A stretch of 64,000 nucleotides of DNA from Chlamydiia bacterium (GTDB lineage: Bacteria > Chlamydiota > Chlamydiia > Chlamydiales > Simkaniaceae), in the NCBI GenBank assembly GCA_030429605.1, contig JAUIEV010000005.1, forward strand, positions 1 through 64,000, read 5' to 3'. The position numbers and the translations under genes were made by a program. This document shows, piece by piece, positions 46,133 to 56,010 of this stretch. The notes under the pieces were generated by a model. That model saw nothing but the letters and a program-made list of their open reading frames with translations, was not told the origin of the DNA and ran no database searches. Within the stretch, counting starts at the first letter, position 1. Every line of letters begins with the position of its first letter.

Positions 46133-48001
46133 GTGCCGGATTCTGTAAGACCTTGTTTACCTCTTTCGTATCATCAAGGAGTCGGCGAAAGCAAGGGAGC
46201 CATTTCTCTTTATGTCTCCAGAAAAGTTGAGGTAACGTTGCCAGCATCTCAGCTTACAGCCAATGAAGCTGAAGCATTAGAAAGAGACAAAAAGATTTCA
46301 GGCGCTGTGTATGTGGTAAAAGCCCCCCGGGAAGAAAGCCATGATGAGATCTATGCTAAAGTTGAAATGAAAGCTCTCGAGTCTTTGGGGATCGTACTTG
46401 ATGGTGAAAAAATTGGAAGAGATATCTCAGAGGATGTTTTTGTCTATCAATCAAAAAAATTGCTTCAAGATGTACTCCCAATACTTTCGAGAGAACAACA
46501 AGCAAACAAACACTTTTTAGAAGCATTTCAAAAGATCATCATTTTACTTCCTAAAATCTCATTACCTGAAGGGTTGGAACGTGTCTACCAGCTTTGTAAT
46601 CCGGTGTGTTCAAAAAGCCAACTTAAAAAAATATGCAGCCGAATTGTTGATCTAAAGCCTTCTGATCCTGCGTACGCAACACTGCATCATTTGTTTGCGA
46701 AGCACGCGCCTAGTGGTGACCCGTCGATCTTATTACGAGCGCTTCTTGTTGGTGATAATATTCCCCACTCTGCACTGCGCTTTACGAATGTCATTGGAAG
46801 AAGCGAGGTTGCTCTGTTTGAAAAAAGGGGCGCGCTATATCTCCATTCTCCAGGTAAAGATGATGTTCTTGTAGGGGTTATTGCTTCTGGTCGTAGCATT
46901 CCAGTTCGAGCATTTCCATTGCCTGAGGATGTTCATAAAACTCGCCTCATCGGTTTTTCAACCTTAGAAGAGCATACCTTATCGGTATTGCGTCTTCCTC
47001 AATCAGTCGATAGGATGGAATATGAGAGGCATCTATCAAGCCTTCGGAGAAAGCTTTCTGGCTTAAGTAGTGTTGTTGTACCAAAAATTGAAGGAAGGAC
47101 TGGATCTCATTACCTTCTTTCTCTTCAAGCTATGCAAGGGGCCGTTCCCTTACATCTTGCATTGAGTGGGAAAGGACCTTCCGTTTTCACTCGTTTTATT
47201 TCAGATTATATGAGACTGATAACACATCTTTCAAAAGACCGCGGTGTCTATGTTACTCGAACTCCACTGAATACTGTTGTATTGTATGGTGATGAACTCC
47301 GATTATATGCACATGAGCATATGCTGAGTGACAGAGTGCCACCAATGCTGAGTGCCCCGCATATAGAAATGTCACCTTCAATTGGTCATAGTTTAAGTAT
47401 AAAAGAAGCAACGATTTTTGAAGAGCACGATATATTATGGGGATTCGGTCATTTTCTTGTACACCGTCTGTATGGGCAAGATGCACCATTTTTTGAAAGT
47501 TTTAGAAGTCGGAAAGTATCGTATGAATCGTTCTCTCCAGTACGATTTTTTGAAGGCTTAGAAACGAGAGCAAGAACACTTCATGTATCAGATGTAACGC
47601 CAAGACCTAATCCTCGAACGTATTCGATACGGATAAAGTGCTACGAACTTCTCGTTTATGGGTGCTTTACAGCAAGGCGCTCTTTAGTCACACTAGAGAA
47701 CATACGGTTTTTTTGGGATTGTTTACGAAGAACATCTGATTCAGAATTGAAAGACATTGTTCCTATAGACATGTTTGATGAAATCAGATCACTTGGATAT
47801 TACGAAGCGGTTGCTTTGTTTCGTCTTTTGCTTGAGTCTTTTCGGCAAGGCAAGCGAATTGGAGGATCACCAACTCCTTCGAATGAGACTGCACCTGTAG
47901 ATGATGAGCCAAAAGCTATTGCAAAATGGGTGCCAATGGACGATGAAGAAGAGTGCGATTCACCGCTATTAAGGACAAAAAGTGAAGACATGCTATGGTG
48001 A
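46133..48001 (+). CDS. Probable pseudokinase, putative effector
   Basis: A 622-residue soluble protein with a GTG start behind a perfect GGGGAGG. From about 290 to 455 it follows a kinase layout. There is an alpha-C-like RHLSSLRRKLSGLSSVVVPKIEG and a hinge-like HYLLSLQAMQGAVPLHLAL. HLSKDRGVYVTRTPLN stands at the catalytic loop (365-380), AHE replaces DFG (393-395), and a good alpha-F/G match is DILWGFGHFLVHRLYGQDAPFF (433-454). The catalytic Asp and DFG Asp are absent, so phosphotransfer is unlikely. Residues 1-230 and 480-622 match nothing known. It has no signal peptide or membrane segment. Secretion is only a possibility. Confidence 0.5.
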   Translation: MPDSVRPCLPLSYHQGVGESKGAISLYVSRKVEVTLPASQLTANEAEALERDKKISGAVYVVKAPREESHDEIYAKVEMKALESLGIVLDGEKIGRDISEDVFVYQSKKLLQDVLPILSREQQANKHFLEAFQKIIILLPKISLPEGLERVYQLCNPVCSKSQLKKICSRIVDLKPSDPAYATLHHLFAKHAPSGDPSILLRALLVGDNIPHSALRFTNVIGRSEVALFEKRGALYLHSPGKDDVLVGVIASGRSIPVRAFPLPEDVHKTRLIGFSTLEEHTLSVLRLPQSVDRMEYERHLSSLRRKLSGLSSVVVPKIEGRTGSHYLLSLQAMQGAVPLHLALSGKGPSVFTRFISDYMRLITHLSKDRGVYVTRTPLNTVVLYGDELRLYAHEHMLSDRVPPMLSAPHIEMSPSIGHSLSIKEATIFEEHDILWGFGHFLVHRLYGQDAPFFESFRSRKVSYESFSPVRFFEGLETRARTLHVSDVTPRPNPRTYSIRIKCYELLVYGCFTARRSLVTLENIRFFWDCLRRTSDSELKDIVPIDMFDEIRSLGYYEAVALFRLLLESFRQGKRIGGSPTPSNETAPVDDEPKAIAKWVPMDDEEECDSPLLRTKSEDMLW

Positions 48002-48021
48002 AGCAAAAGTAGTCACACCAA

Positions 48022-48049
48022 TCGAGTGAGTGGTATTTTCCTTACTCGA
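48022..48049. terminator. Hairpin between the pseudokinase gene and valS
   Basis: A 9-bp stem TCGAGTGAG/CTTACTCGA (one G·U) with a 10-base loop lies between the two convergent stop codons and overlaps the valS stop. No clear U-run. A weak shared terminator candidate. Confidence 0.35.
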
Positions 48050-50855
48050 ATGACCCCAATGTATCATTAATTGCCTGGAGCGCAGCTTCAGCCTCTTTCA
48101 ATTCTTTTTGTGTTTTTTCAACAAGTTCTTTTGGAGCTCTTTCGACAAAAGAAGGATTCGCAAGTCTTCCCTTACTTCCTTCAATTGCTTTTGTCAGCTT
48201 ATCTCGCTCTTTTTGGAGGCGTTTCTTTTCCTTTTCAAGCAAGGTTTCAGGTAGAGGAATAGTTATTGTGATTCCCGATTTGACACCTTCAGACACAATT
48301 TTTTGTGGACAACGTTGATCAAAATGAATTGAATGAATAGGAACCAATGCAAAAAAAGTTCCTTGGTTGTCCTTAAGAAATTGTTGTTGAGCTGGATTTC
48401 CCTGAATAAAGACTTCGCTTTTTTCAGCCGGAGGAAAGCCCATTTCAGCTCGAATAGTTCGAACTATGTGAATGTAGTCTAAAAGAGTTTCATATTCATG
48501 CTCAATATCATGGGAAATGTCTTCATTTGAAACGACCTCCGGATAAGGGGCTACAATGCAGGAGTGCGCTTGAAGAGCGTGTGCCATTTCCTCTATATGT
48601 GGGCACCCAGATTCTGTAGCTAAATGCGGGAAAAGCTCTTTAACCTTATGGAATAATTCTTCTGTGATAAATGGTGCCATAGGGTGCATGAGTCGAATGG
48701 CTGCGAGTAAAACAACAGCAAGGATACGTTTTTTGTTCAATGCCTGTGAAGGCTCACCAATTTTACCAAAAAGATACGGTTTTGTAGATTCAACATATCG
48801 TGCACAGAAATCATTCCAGAAAAATTCATATGCTCCAGTTGCTGCACTGTCAAATGAGTATGACTCAATATTCTCAGAAATATTCTGTATTGTTCGACTC
48901 ATTTTTGAAAGAATCCATTTATCGTCTAAAGTGAGAATAGCTCTGTCTATTCCTAAAGAGAGCTCCTTAGCTGATATATCTAAATTCATGAAAACAAATC
49001 GTGCACCATTCCAAACTTTGTTCGCAAAATTTTTGTACTCTTCAAATCGACGTCTATCAAGGTCAATCTGTCTTGCATGAGTAGCAGAAGACGTAAGGGC
49101 CATGCGCATTGCATCTGCACCGTAGGTGTCTATGATCTCGATTGGATCAATAACATTCCCCTTAGACTTCGACATTTTTTCCCATTTTGAATGCACATCT
49201 TTTGGAAGAGGCTCTCCCATGTCATATTTCTTTTTTTCATCAGGGGATACGTAGGTGATGCCAGATGCTTCGTCCATTCTCCAATACGACTTACCATAAA
49301 TAAGTCCATGAAGGAACGTTTGTGTAAACGGGACTTCTCCCATAACATATTCACCCATAAAAATCATTCGAGCAACCCAGAAGAAAAGAATGTCATGTCC
49401 TGTGATGAGCGTCGTATTCGGGTAAAAAGTTTCTAATTCAGGTGTTTTTTCCGGCCAGCCTAGTGCGCTAAATGGCCAGAGAGCGGAAGAGAACCATGTG
49501 TCTAATACGTCGCTGTCCTGCTCCCAAAGGTCTGGGGTTTTTTCAACTTCAGGCGGAACTCCTTCACCGTCATAGCATATAACCTGTTCTGGATCATTTT
49601 TATTGTACCAAACAGGAATTTGGTGTCCCCACCAGAGCTGCCGTGAAATACACCAGTCTCTTAGATTATTAATCCAATGGTTGTATGTATTTTCCCAATG
49701 TGGAGGTGTCAACGTGACTTTTTTTTCTTTGACCGCAGACAAAAGTGTGTCTTTAAATGCTGACAACTTGACAAACCATTGTTTTGAAAGGTACGGCTCG
49801 ATGATAGCTTTAGATCGATATGAAACGCCAACACGGTGCTTGTGAGGTTCGGCTTTTACAAGTATTCCTTCTGCCTTAAGTTTTGCGACAATAGCCCTTC
49901 GAGCTTCTTGCATAGACATGCCGGCAAATTCTTCAGCTACATCATTAATTTTCCCATCGGGTGTCATGATATTGATCATGGGAAGAGTATGTCGCATACC
50001 TATTTCATAGTCATTTGGATCATGTGCAGGTGTAATTTTAACAGCACCTGTTCCGAAGGATTTATCAACATAATGGTCTTCAATAATGGGTATTCTTCTC
50101 TTTGTAAGGGGAAGGAGTATATGTTTTCCTATAAGTGACGCATACCGCTCATCGTTTGGAGCAACAGCTACAGCGGTATCGCCGAGCATTGTTTCCGGCC
50201 GTGTGGTTGCAATCACTATTTCTCCACCACCCTCAATTGGATACCTAAAGTGCCACAGAAATGAATCATGCTCTTCGTATTCCACTTCGTCGTCAGCGAG
50301 TGCAGTCTGAGAAACAGGATCCCAGTTAACGAGATAGTCCCCTCGATAAATGATCCCTGAAGAAAACATTTTTTTGAAAACGTGGCGAACAGCCTTTGAA
50401 AGGTCTGGATCCATGGTGAACTTGAGTCGACTCCAGTCGGCACTACATCCAAGTCGTTTAAGTTGGGAGAGGATGTGTGATTCATTTCGCTCTTTCCATC
50501 TCCAGATATGCGATACGAACTCTTCTCTTGGGTATTCTTTTCGGGTTTTGCCTTCTTGAGCAATGAGGTGCTTTTCTACAACAGTTTGTGTGGAAATGCC
50601 TGCATGGTCAGTTCCAGGTTGCCAGAGAACTTCGAACCCCTTCATTCTCTTATACCGCGTGACTATGTCTATAAGCGTGTCTACCAAAGCGTGGCCCATA
50701 TGGAGGTGGCCCGTTACGTTTGGTGGAGGTATCATTACGCAGAAAGGAGGCTTAGTAGACTTTGGATCTGCTTCAAAAAAATGGCCTGCCATCCAATAGT
50801 CGTACCATTTTTTCTCAGTTTGTTCTGGGGTGTATGTTTTTTCTAGCTCTGTCAT
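48042..50855 (-). CDS. valS: Valyl-tRNA synthetase
   Basis: About 937 residues from the ATG at 50855; an ATG six codons upstream is possible. The class I HIGH motif is present as PNVTGHLHMGHAL, KMSKS as WEKMSKSKGNVIDP, and the editing domain as TTRPETMLGDTAVAV...THR-like GTGAVKITPAHDPNDYE. It ends in a C-terminal coiled coil (EKEKKRLQKERDKLTKAIEGSKGRL..NPSFVERAP) that is typical of ValRS. It charges tRNA-Val and proofreads threonine. It starts 24 bases after pknD; the two are probably co-transcribed, as in other Chlamydiae. Confidence 0.97.
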   Translation of the reverse strand: MTELEKTYTPEQTEKKWYDYWMAGHFFEADPKSTKPPFCVMIPPPNVTGHLHMGHALVDTLIDIVTRYKRMKGFEVLWQPGTDHAGISTQTVVEKHLIAQEGKTRKEYPREEFVSHIWRWKERNESHILSQLKRLGCSADWSRLKFTMDPDLSKAVRHVFKKMFSSGIIYRGDYLVNWDPVSQTALADDEVEYEEHDSFLWHFRYPIEGGGEIVIATTRPETMLGDTAVAVAPNDERYASLIGKHILLPLTKRRIPIIEDHYVDKSFGTGAVKITPAHDPNDYEIGMRHTLPMINIMTPDGKINDVAEEFAGMSMQEARRAIVAKLKAEGILVKAEPHKHRVGVSYRSKAIIEPYLSKQWFVKLSAFKDTLLSAVKEKKVTLTPPHWENTYNHWINNLRDWCISRQLWWGHQIPVWYNKNDPEQVICYDGEGVPPEVEKTPDLWEQDSDVLDTWFSSALWPFSALGWPEKTPELETFYPNTTLITGHDILFFWVARMIFMGEYVMGEVPFTQTFLHGLIYGKSYWRMDEASGITYVSPDEKKKYDMGEPLPKDVHSKWEKMSKSKGNVIDPIEIIDTYGADAMRMALTSSATHARQIDLDRRRFEEYKNFANKVWNGARFVFMNLDISAKELSLGIDRAILTLDDKWILSKMSRTIQNISENIESYSFDSAATGAYEFFWNDFCARYVESTKPYLFGKIGEPSQALNKKRILAVVLLAAIRLMHPMAPFITEELFHKVKELFPHLATESGCPHIEEMAHALQAHSCIVAPYPEVVSNEDISHDIEHEYETLLDYIHIVRTIRAEMGFPPAEKSEVFIQGNPAQQQFLKDNQGTFFALVPIHSIHFDQRCPQKIVSEGVKSGITITIPLPETLLEKEKKRLQKERDKLTKAIEGSKGRLANPSFVERAPKELVEKTQKELKEAEAALQAINDTLGSFE

Positions 50856-50879
50856 GGCAAGAGAAAATACCATACTTTT

Positions 50880-53684
50880 TTAGAGGAAATCAAGGGGGAT
50901 TTGTATATTTGCTTTTGTTTGTTCTAAAAGTTTTATGACATGCGTAATTTTTCGTTTCTTTTTTTGGCACGAAAAGAGAAGGGCAAGGTATCGGTAGAGT
51001 TCAATTTTTTCCCATACAAAAGCACCCTTAATCCATTCATCGTTTTCTTTCGTATAATCAATATGACCAAGTAAATAGTGGGCCAGGAGGGCTGAGGTTG
51101 GGGGATTTTTTGTTTCTAAGACGCCGTGGTAATGTACTTCAGCAATCTCGACACCTTCAGTAACAAAGAGATAGCACCCATACAAGGAGAAAAATGGTGA
51201 GGAGTAGTCCTTGATAGCGTGTTGTGTATAGGGCCTGAGGATTTCTCCTGCTTTTTGATAGTCTCCACTGAGAAGAAGGCTCCATACATACGTTTGCTTT
51301 ATCCAAACCATAAGGTTAGGTTCAAATTCATGTGTTTTAAGCGACTCAAAAAGAGGAAGGATATTTTCAACTTTTTCAGGTAAGAGGTGCTTTCGCATAA
51401 GAAAAATGATTTGTCGCACCTCATTAAATCCTGGTTTTTGTGGAAGTTTCAAGAGAGCTGAATCGAGGGTCTTTATTTGCATCCACTTTTTATATGCATA
51501 AAAATCAGGTTCGTTTTCACATTCAAGAAGGACCTTTTCTGCGAGTGTCTCACAGCCAAGTTCAAAAAGAGCAAAGAGCGCATTTGCAAGGTGCATGCTT
51601 CTATTTGGAAGTGCGTGGGGCATAGTATTAATAATTTCGAAAAGAGTGATAGGTTTGCACAGCCAAAAAGCAAGGAGTATAGCATTAAAATAGTTTGTTT
51701 CCTCTTGAGAAGAAAACGCTTTGGGTACTTCGATGAAATAGGGTATTTCAATGTGCCTTGAAAGCGAATCAAAAAACCGCTGAACCTCTTGATGTTGTAA
51801 AATTCGTGGAAGGTGTAGAAGGGAAAGTAGTGCAAAAAAATAGGCTTTCTTTCGCTCAGATCGAGCAGATTCAAGTAGTCTAAAGAGCACATGTTCTTCA
51901 AGCATATAAAGGAGGGGATGACCCTTAAATCGTCGAATACCAAACTCTAAACATTTAATCTCTTCTTCTAAGTCTTCTTCAGCCTTGTAGACAATTGACT
52001 TCCCTAGATACTCAAGTGGAGCTCCTGGGGTGTTGTGTAACTTACTAAATTCATCAAGTGCTTTTAAGAAGTAATGAGACTTTAGATTTGAAAACGGCTG
52101 TGCTTTCCCTTTTTCTAGTAAGGTTAAGCCTGCACGAAAAACAGCTTCTCGCCCCTCCATTCTTCCTCGAAAGGAACGAGCAATTTTTTGATATTCCTCA
52201 AGAGCAGTGTCATAATCATGGCTGCTTAAGAATGCATCTGGAACTGAAAGGCAGTTTACCATAACGCTATGACTTCCTGTGAGAACATGAATTGGACTCA
52301 CATCAAATTGGGCATCTTTGTAAAGAAGTCCAATGTGGCCACCCACCATAGGAATATGGGAAAGATAATTGAGGCGTATTTCATCATCAACCAATACGCG
52401 AATGAGGTTATCGATCTTCTCTACACAAATTTTGTATGATTTTCCAGATTGAAATGTCAAATCCGTTGTTGAAAAGACTTCAACATTTGAGCGGAAAAGT
52501 GAGATCCCTTTCCCATTTTCTTCACCAAACCAAACGAGGTATCCATCTTCCAGAGATTTTCTTTCATGAGGTTTCGGGATGTTGCATAAAAAACCAATTC
52601 CACAATGCGCAGATTGAGGGGAGTAGGTGAATTCATAGCGGGCATTGCCTGTGAATGACTCTTTCGAAATCATAAGCATGACCCATTCCATAACGTCTGT
52701 TACGCGAGTGACAGCAATGTGTTTTGCGAGTAAAATATTTTCTTGGAATTCCCAATCATCATGGTGTTCTCGTGACAGTTTTCGTGAAAAGCTCCATTCT
52801 GGGCTTCCTTCAATATACTGCTCAATGTCACGAATAAGAGCATGCACAGACTGGTACCGATCTTCTGGTCTAAAAGCGAGGCATTTATGTACGCATTTCA
52901 CAAGTTGTGCAGGGATGTCTCTGTGCGGCGCTACTTCAGTTGGGTCAATGATTTTCTCAAAACGGGCTTTTTTTCTAAAATCCTTCAGGTTGTTGCGTGA
53001 AAAGGGGAGATGCAGTGTGAGCAAGTAGTATAAGATAACCCCAAGCGCATAGACTTCACTGGCAACAGATGCCGGATGACCGAATGCCCTCTCAGGTGCC
53101 ATATAAGCAACTGTGCCGACTACTTTTCCAGGCATCGTAAGTTCAGGATTTTCGGATGTTGGAAGAATGTCCAGGTCGTCGTCGGGCTCTTTTTTAAAGC
53201 AAGCAAGCCCCCAATCTATTATAAGTACTTCACCGTAGGTCCCAACGAGTATATTTTCAGCTTTTATATCGCGATGCAAAATGCCTGAATTGTGGGAGTA
53301 ATCAATCCCTTGGCATATACTTAAGAATGTGCGGATGAGCTGAGGAATAGATATACCAAGTGGATGTGGGGTATCACTTTGTGCAGTCTGCCGTAATATA
53401 GCCTTAAGTGTTTCTCCTTTGACGTAGGGCATTGTGTAGTAACATTCATCTTCAATATGCAAAGCATAGACAGGGACGATGGACGGGTGTGTCAGTCTCG
53501 AGGCAAGCTTTGCTTCACGAATAAATCGTGATCGGACTCTTTCAGACTCTTTGAGATTCTTTTTTATAACCTTGAGGGCAACTCTTCGCTCACAATCTGG
53601 GTCTTCAGCTATATATATTTCACCCATTCCACCCTCTGCGAGTTTTGAAATGAGTGTATATTTGCCCAAACGTCCATTTTCCAT
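50880..53684 (-). CDS. pknD: Serine/threonine protein kinase PknD
   Basis: A 934-residue Hanks-type kinase. The kinase domain spans about 8-275: glycine loop LAEGGMGEIY, ATP lysine Lys38 in VALKVI, HRDIKAEN at 137-144 (Asp139), DWG in place of DFG at 157-159, and APERAFGHPASVASEVYALGVIL. A beta-rich region near 335-470 (FLCNIPKPHER..., VDDEIRLNYL..GGHIGLLYKD) looks like a jelly-roll/concanavalin-type fold, followed by about 450 helical residues suggestive of TPR-like repeats. This matches chlamydial PknD in size and layout. No transmembrane helix is evident. It lies directly upstream of valS. Confidence 0.9.
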   Translation of the reverse strand: MENGRLGKYTLISKLAEGGMGEIYIAEDPDCERRVALKVIKKNLKESERVRSRFIREAKLASRLTHPSIVPVYALHIEDECYYTMPYVKGETLKAILRQTAQSDTPHPLGISIPQLIRTFLSICQGIDYSHNSGILHRDIKAENILVGTYGEVLIIDWGLACFKKEPDDDLDILPTSENPELTMPGKVVGTVAYMAPERAFGHPASVASEVYALGVILYYLLTLHLPFSRNNLKDFRKKARFEKIIDPTEVAPHRDIPAQLVKCVHKCLAFRPEDRYQSVHALIRDIEQYIEGSPEWSFSRKLSREHHDDWEFQENILLAKHIAVTRVTDVMEWVMLMISKESFTGNARYEFTYSPQSAHCGIGFLCNIPKPHERKSLEDGYLVWFGEENGKGISLFRSNVEVFSTTDLTFQSGKSYKICVEKIDNLIRVLVDDEIRLNYLSHIPMVGGHIGLLYKDAQFDVSPIHVLTGSHSVMVNCLSVPDAFLSSHDYDTALEEYQKIARSFRGRMEGREAVFRAGLTLLEKGKAQPFSNLKSHYFLKALDEFSKLHNTPGAPLEYLGKSIVYKAEEDLEEEIKCLEFGIRRFKGHPLLYMLEEHVLFRLLESARSERKKAYFFALLSLLHLPRILQHQEVQRFFDSLSRHIEIPYFIEVPKAFSSQEETNYFNAILLAFWLCKPITLFEIINTMPHALPNRSMHLANALFALFELGCETLAEKVLLECENEPDFYAYKKWMQIKTLDSALLKLPQKPGFNEVRQIIFLMRKHLLPEKVENILPLFESLKTHEFEPNLMVWIKQTYVWSLLLSGDYQKAGEILRPYTQHAIKDYSSPFFSLYGCYLFVTEGVEIAEVHYHGVLETKNPPTSALLAHYLLGHIDYTKENDEWIKGAFVWEKIELYRYLALLFSCQKKKRKITHVIKLLEQTKANIQIPLDFL

Positions 53685-53796
53685 ACTGTCATCCTATCTT
53701 CCTAGAGGTTCATATCGCAAGAAAAAAACGGTCAGTCTTTGCAAAAAACAGGAAGGCAATATAGTCTATCGTCCTAAATTATTTAGGCGGATAAAT

Positions 53797-54561
53797 ATGA
53801 GTAGTATTGGGGATCCATTTGGACCGGGGGATGTTAGAGTAGAGAATTCATTTGGTACCAGCACAATTGCTCATCCATATGTTGTCGTTAAAAACGAAGT
53901 TGATAGAGTCCGCATGCAACTCATAACGTCAATTTTCCACACGATTATAAACAAGCCATTCCCTTCATTTCTTAATGAAAATGGTTCTGTGAATAAGGAA
54001 CGCTTTTTCTCCCAACTTGAAGCATCTGTCGAGTCTTCGGCACTTACTTTTTTAAAAGGGGACCTTTTGACAGAAGATGGGTTCATCGACCTGTCAAAGC
54101 TGGAGATAGTCGATGGGTCTCGGTTACGTTCACTTAACCCAGAAGATGTAGATGTGAGAGAGCACAGCTTACTTTTTGCATCGTCTTTTCCTGCGCTTCA
54201 TCAAAGAATGAGAGAAGGTCCGATCAAATATCAAACACCTCGGGACCTCCCTCCAACAACCTTAAATTGGTTTAGAGTCGTTCCTGAGGAGCATGCTATC
54301 CATAGGCCAATCCCTTTGAGAAGCCTCCCACCAAGCAGACCTTATGCTACTACTGCAGAAGAAGGGAGGCGCTCCACGCACTCAGAAAGAGCAACTGATG
54401 GAAGAATTTCAGATGAGACAAGAGTGAGTGAAGAGAGAGTTCACGTGCCCCATCGAGAGAGGAGGGCGAGCTTCCGAGATATCTTAAGAGAGGTGATACT
54501 CTGTATTACGTGCACACTGGATGCGATTATGAGATATTTTCGAGTTATGAGTTGCGGATGA
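53797..54561 (+). CDS. Orphan protein divergent from pknD
   Basis: A 254-residue protein of unknown function from the ATG at 53797, with AGGCGG nine bases upstream. A possible promoter TTGCAA (53739) - 15 bases - TATAGT (53760) precedes it. The first 150 residues are a mixed soluble domain. The next 70 are an Arg/Ser/Pro/Glu-rich, probably disordered linker (RPIPLRSLPPSRPYATTAEEGRRSTHSER). The last 25 form a hydrophobic helix with four cysteines and basic residues (VILCITCTLDAIMRYFRVMSC), possibly a membrane anchor. There is no signal peptide. It may be lineage-specific. trpS follows 45 bases later. Confidence 0.55.
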   Translation: MSSIGDPFGPGDVRVENSFGTSTIAHPYVVVKNEVDRVRMQLITSIFHTIINKPFPSFLNENGSVNKERFFSQLEASVESSALTFLKGDLLTEDGFIDLSKLEIVDGSRLRSLNPEDVDVREHSLLFASSFPALHQRMREGPIKYQTPRDLPPTTLNWFRVVPEEHAIHRPIPLRSLPPSRPYATTAEEGRRSTHSERATDGRISDETRVSEERVHVPHRERRASFRDILREVILCITCTLDAIMRYFRVMSCG

Positions 54562-54579
54562 GCTGCAAAAACGGTATAA

Positions 54580-55620
<1,041 letters not shown>

Positions 55621-55641
55621 TCTTTCCTGGAAAAGAAGGTA

Positions 55642-56010
55642 TTAATCCTCATTTGATTCTTCTTCAATCTCGTGATTGATATCTTCTTCTTCCTCGTCTT
55701 CCTGATGCCTGTATCCCTCAGAAAACTCTCGAACAAGAATGAAAAGAGCGCTTACGAGGAAGACAATTGGAAGGATATACTCTTTGTTGAGAGGGAAAGA
55801 GTAGGCTCCAAAGATCCCTAAAAAAACAACGAGTGTAACGAATGCGTCGTAGTATCTACCCAACAAAAGTTGTCGAAAAGAAATTGGAATCCCAATAACA
55901 AGCATTATCCAAGGCCACCATGCATCTGCAAAAGAGACAATAGCAAGTCCTAGAAAAAAGAGAGCCAGTCCAAGAGATTGTGCTCTATGCCTTGAGACGA
56001 GTTGGTTCAT
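55642..56010 (-). CDS. Small four-span membrane protein with acidic tail
   Basis: A 122-residue protein with three or four hydrophobic segments (LGLALFFLGLAIVSFA, WPWIMLVIGIPISF, FVTLVVFLGIFGAYSF, ILPIVFLVSALFIL) and a highly acidic, disordered tail (QEDEEEEDINHEIEEESNED). A good AAGGAAGG ribosome binding site lies inside the end of the SpoIID-domain gene, which it overlaps by 26 bases. Function unknown; the coupling suggests a link to the cell-envelope protein upstream. Confidence 0.65.
   Translation of the reverse strand: MNQLVSRHRAQSLGLALFFLGLAIVSFADAWWPWIMLVIGIPISFRQLLLGRYYDAFVTLVVFLGIFGAYSFPLNKEYILPIVFLVSALFILVREFSEGYRHQEDEEEEDINHEIEEESNED

Noticed and set aside
53479-53796. Upstream extension of the orphan protein
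   Set aside because: It would overlap the start of pknD on the other strand and has no ribosome binding site.
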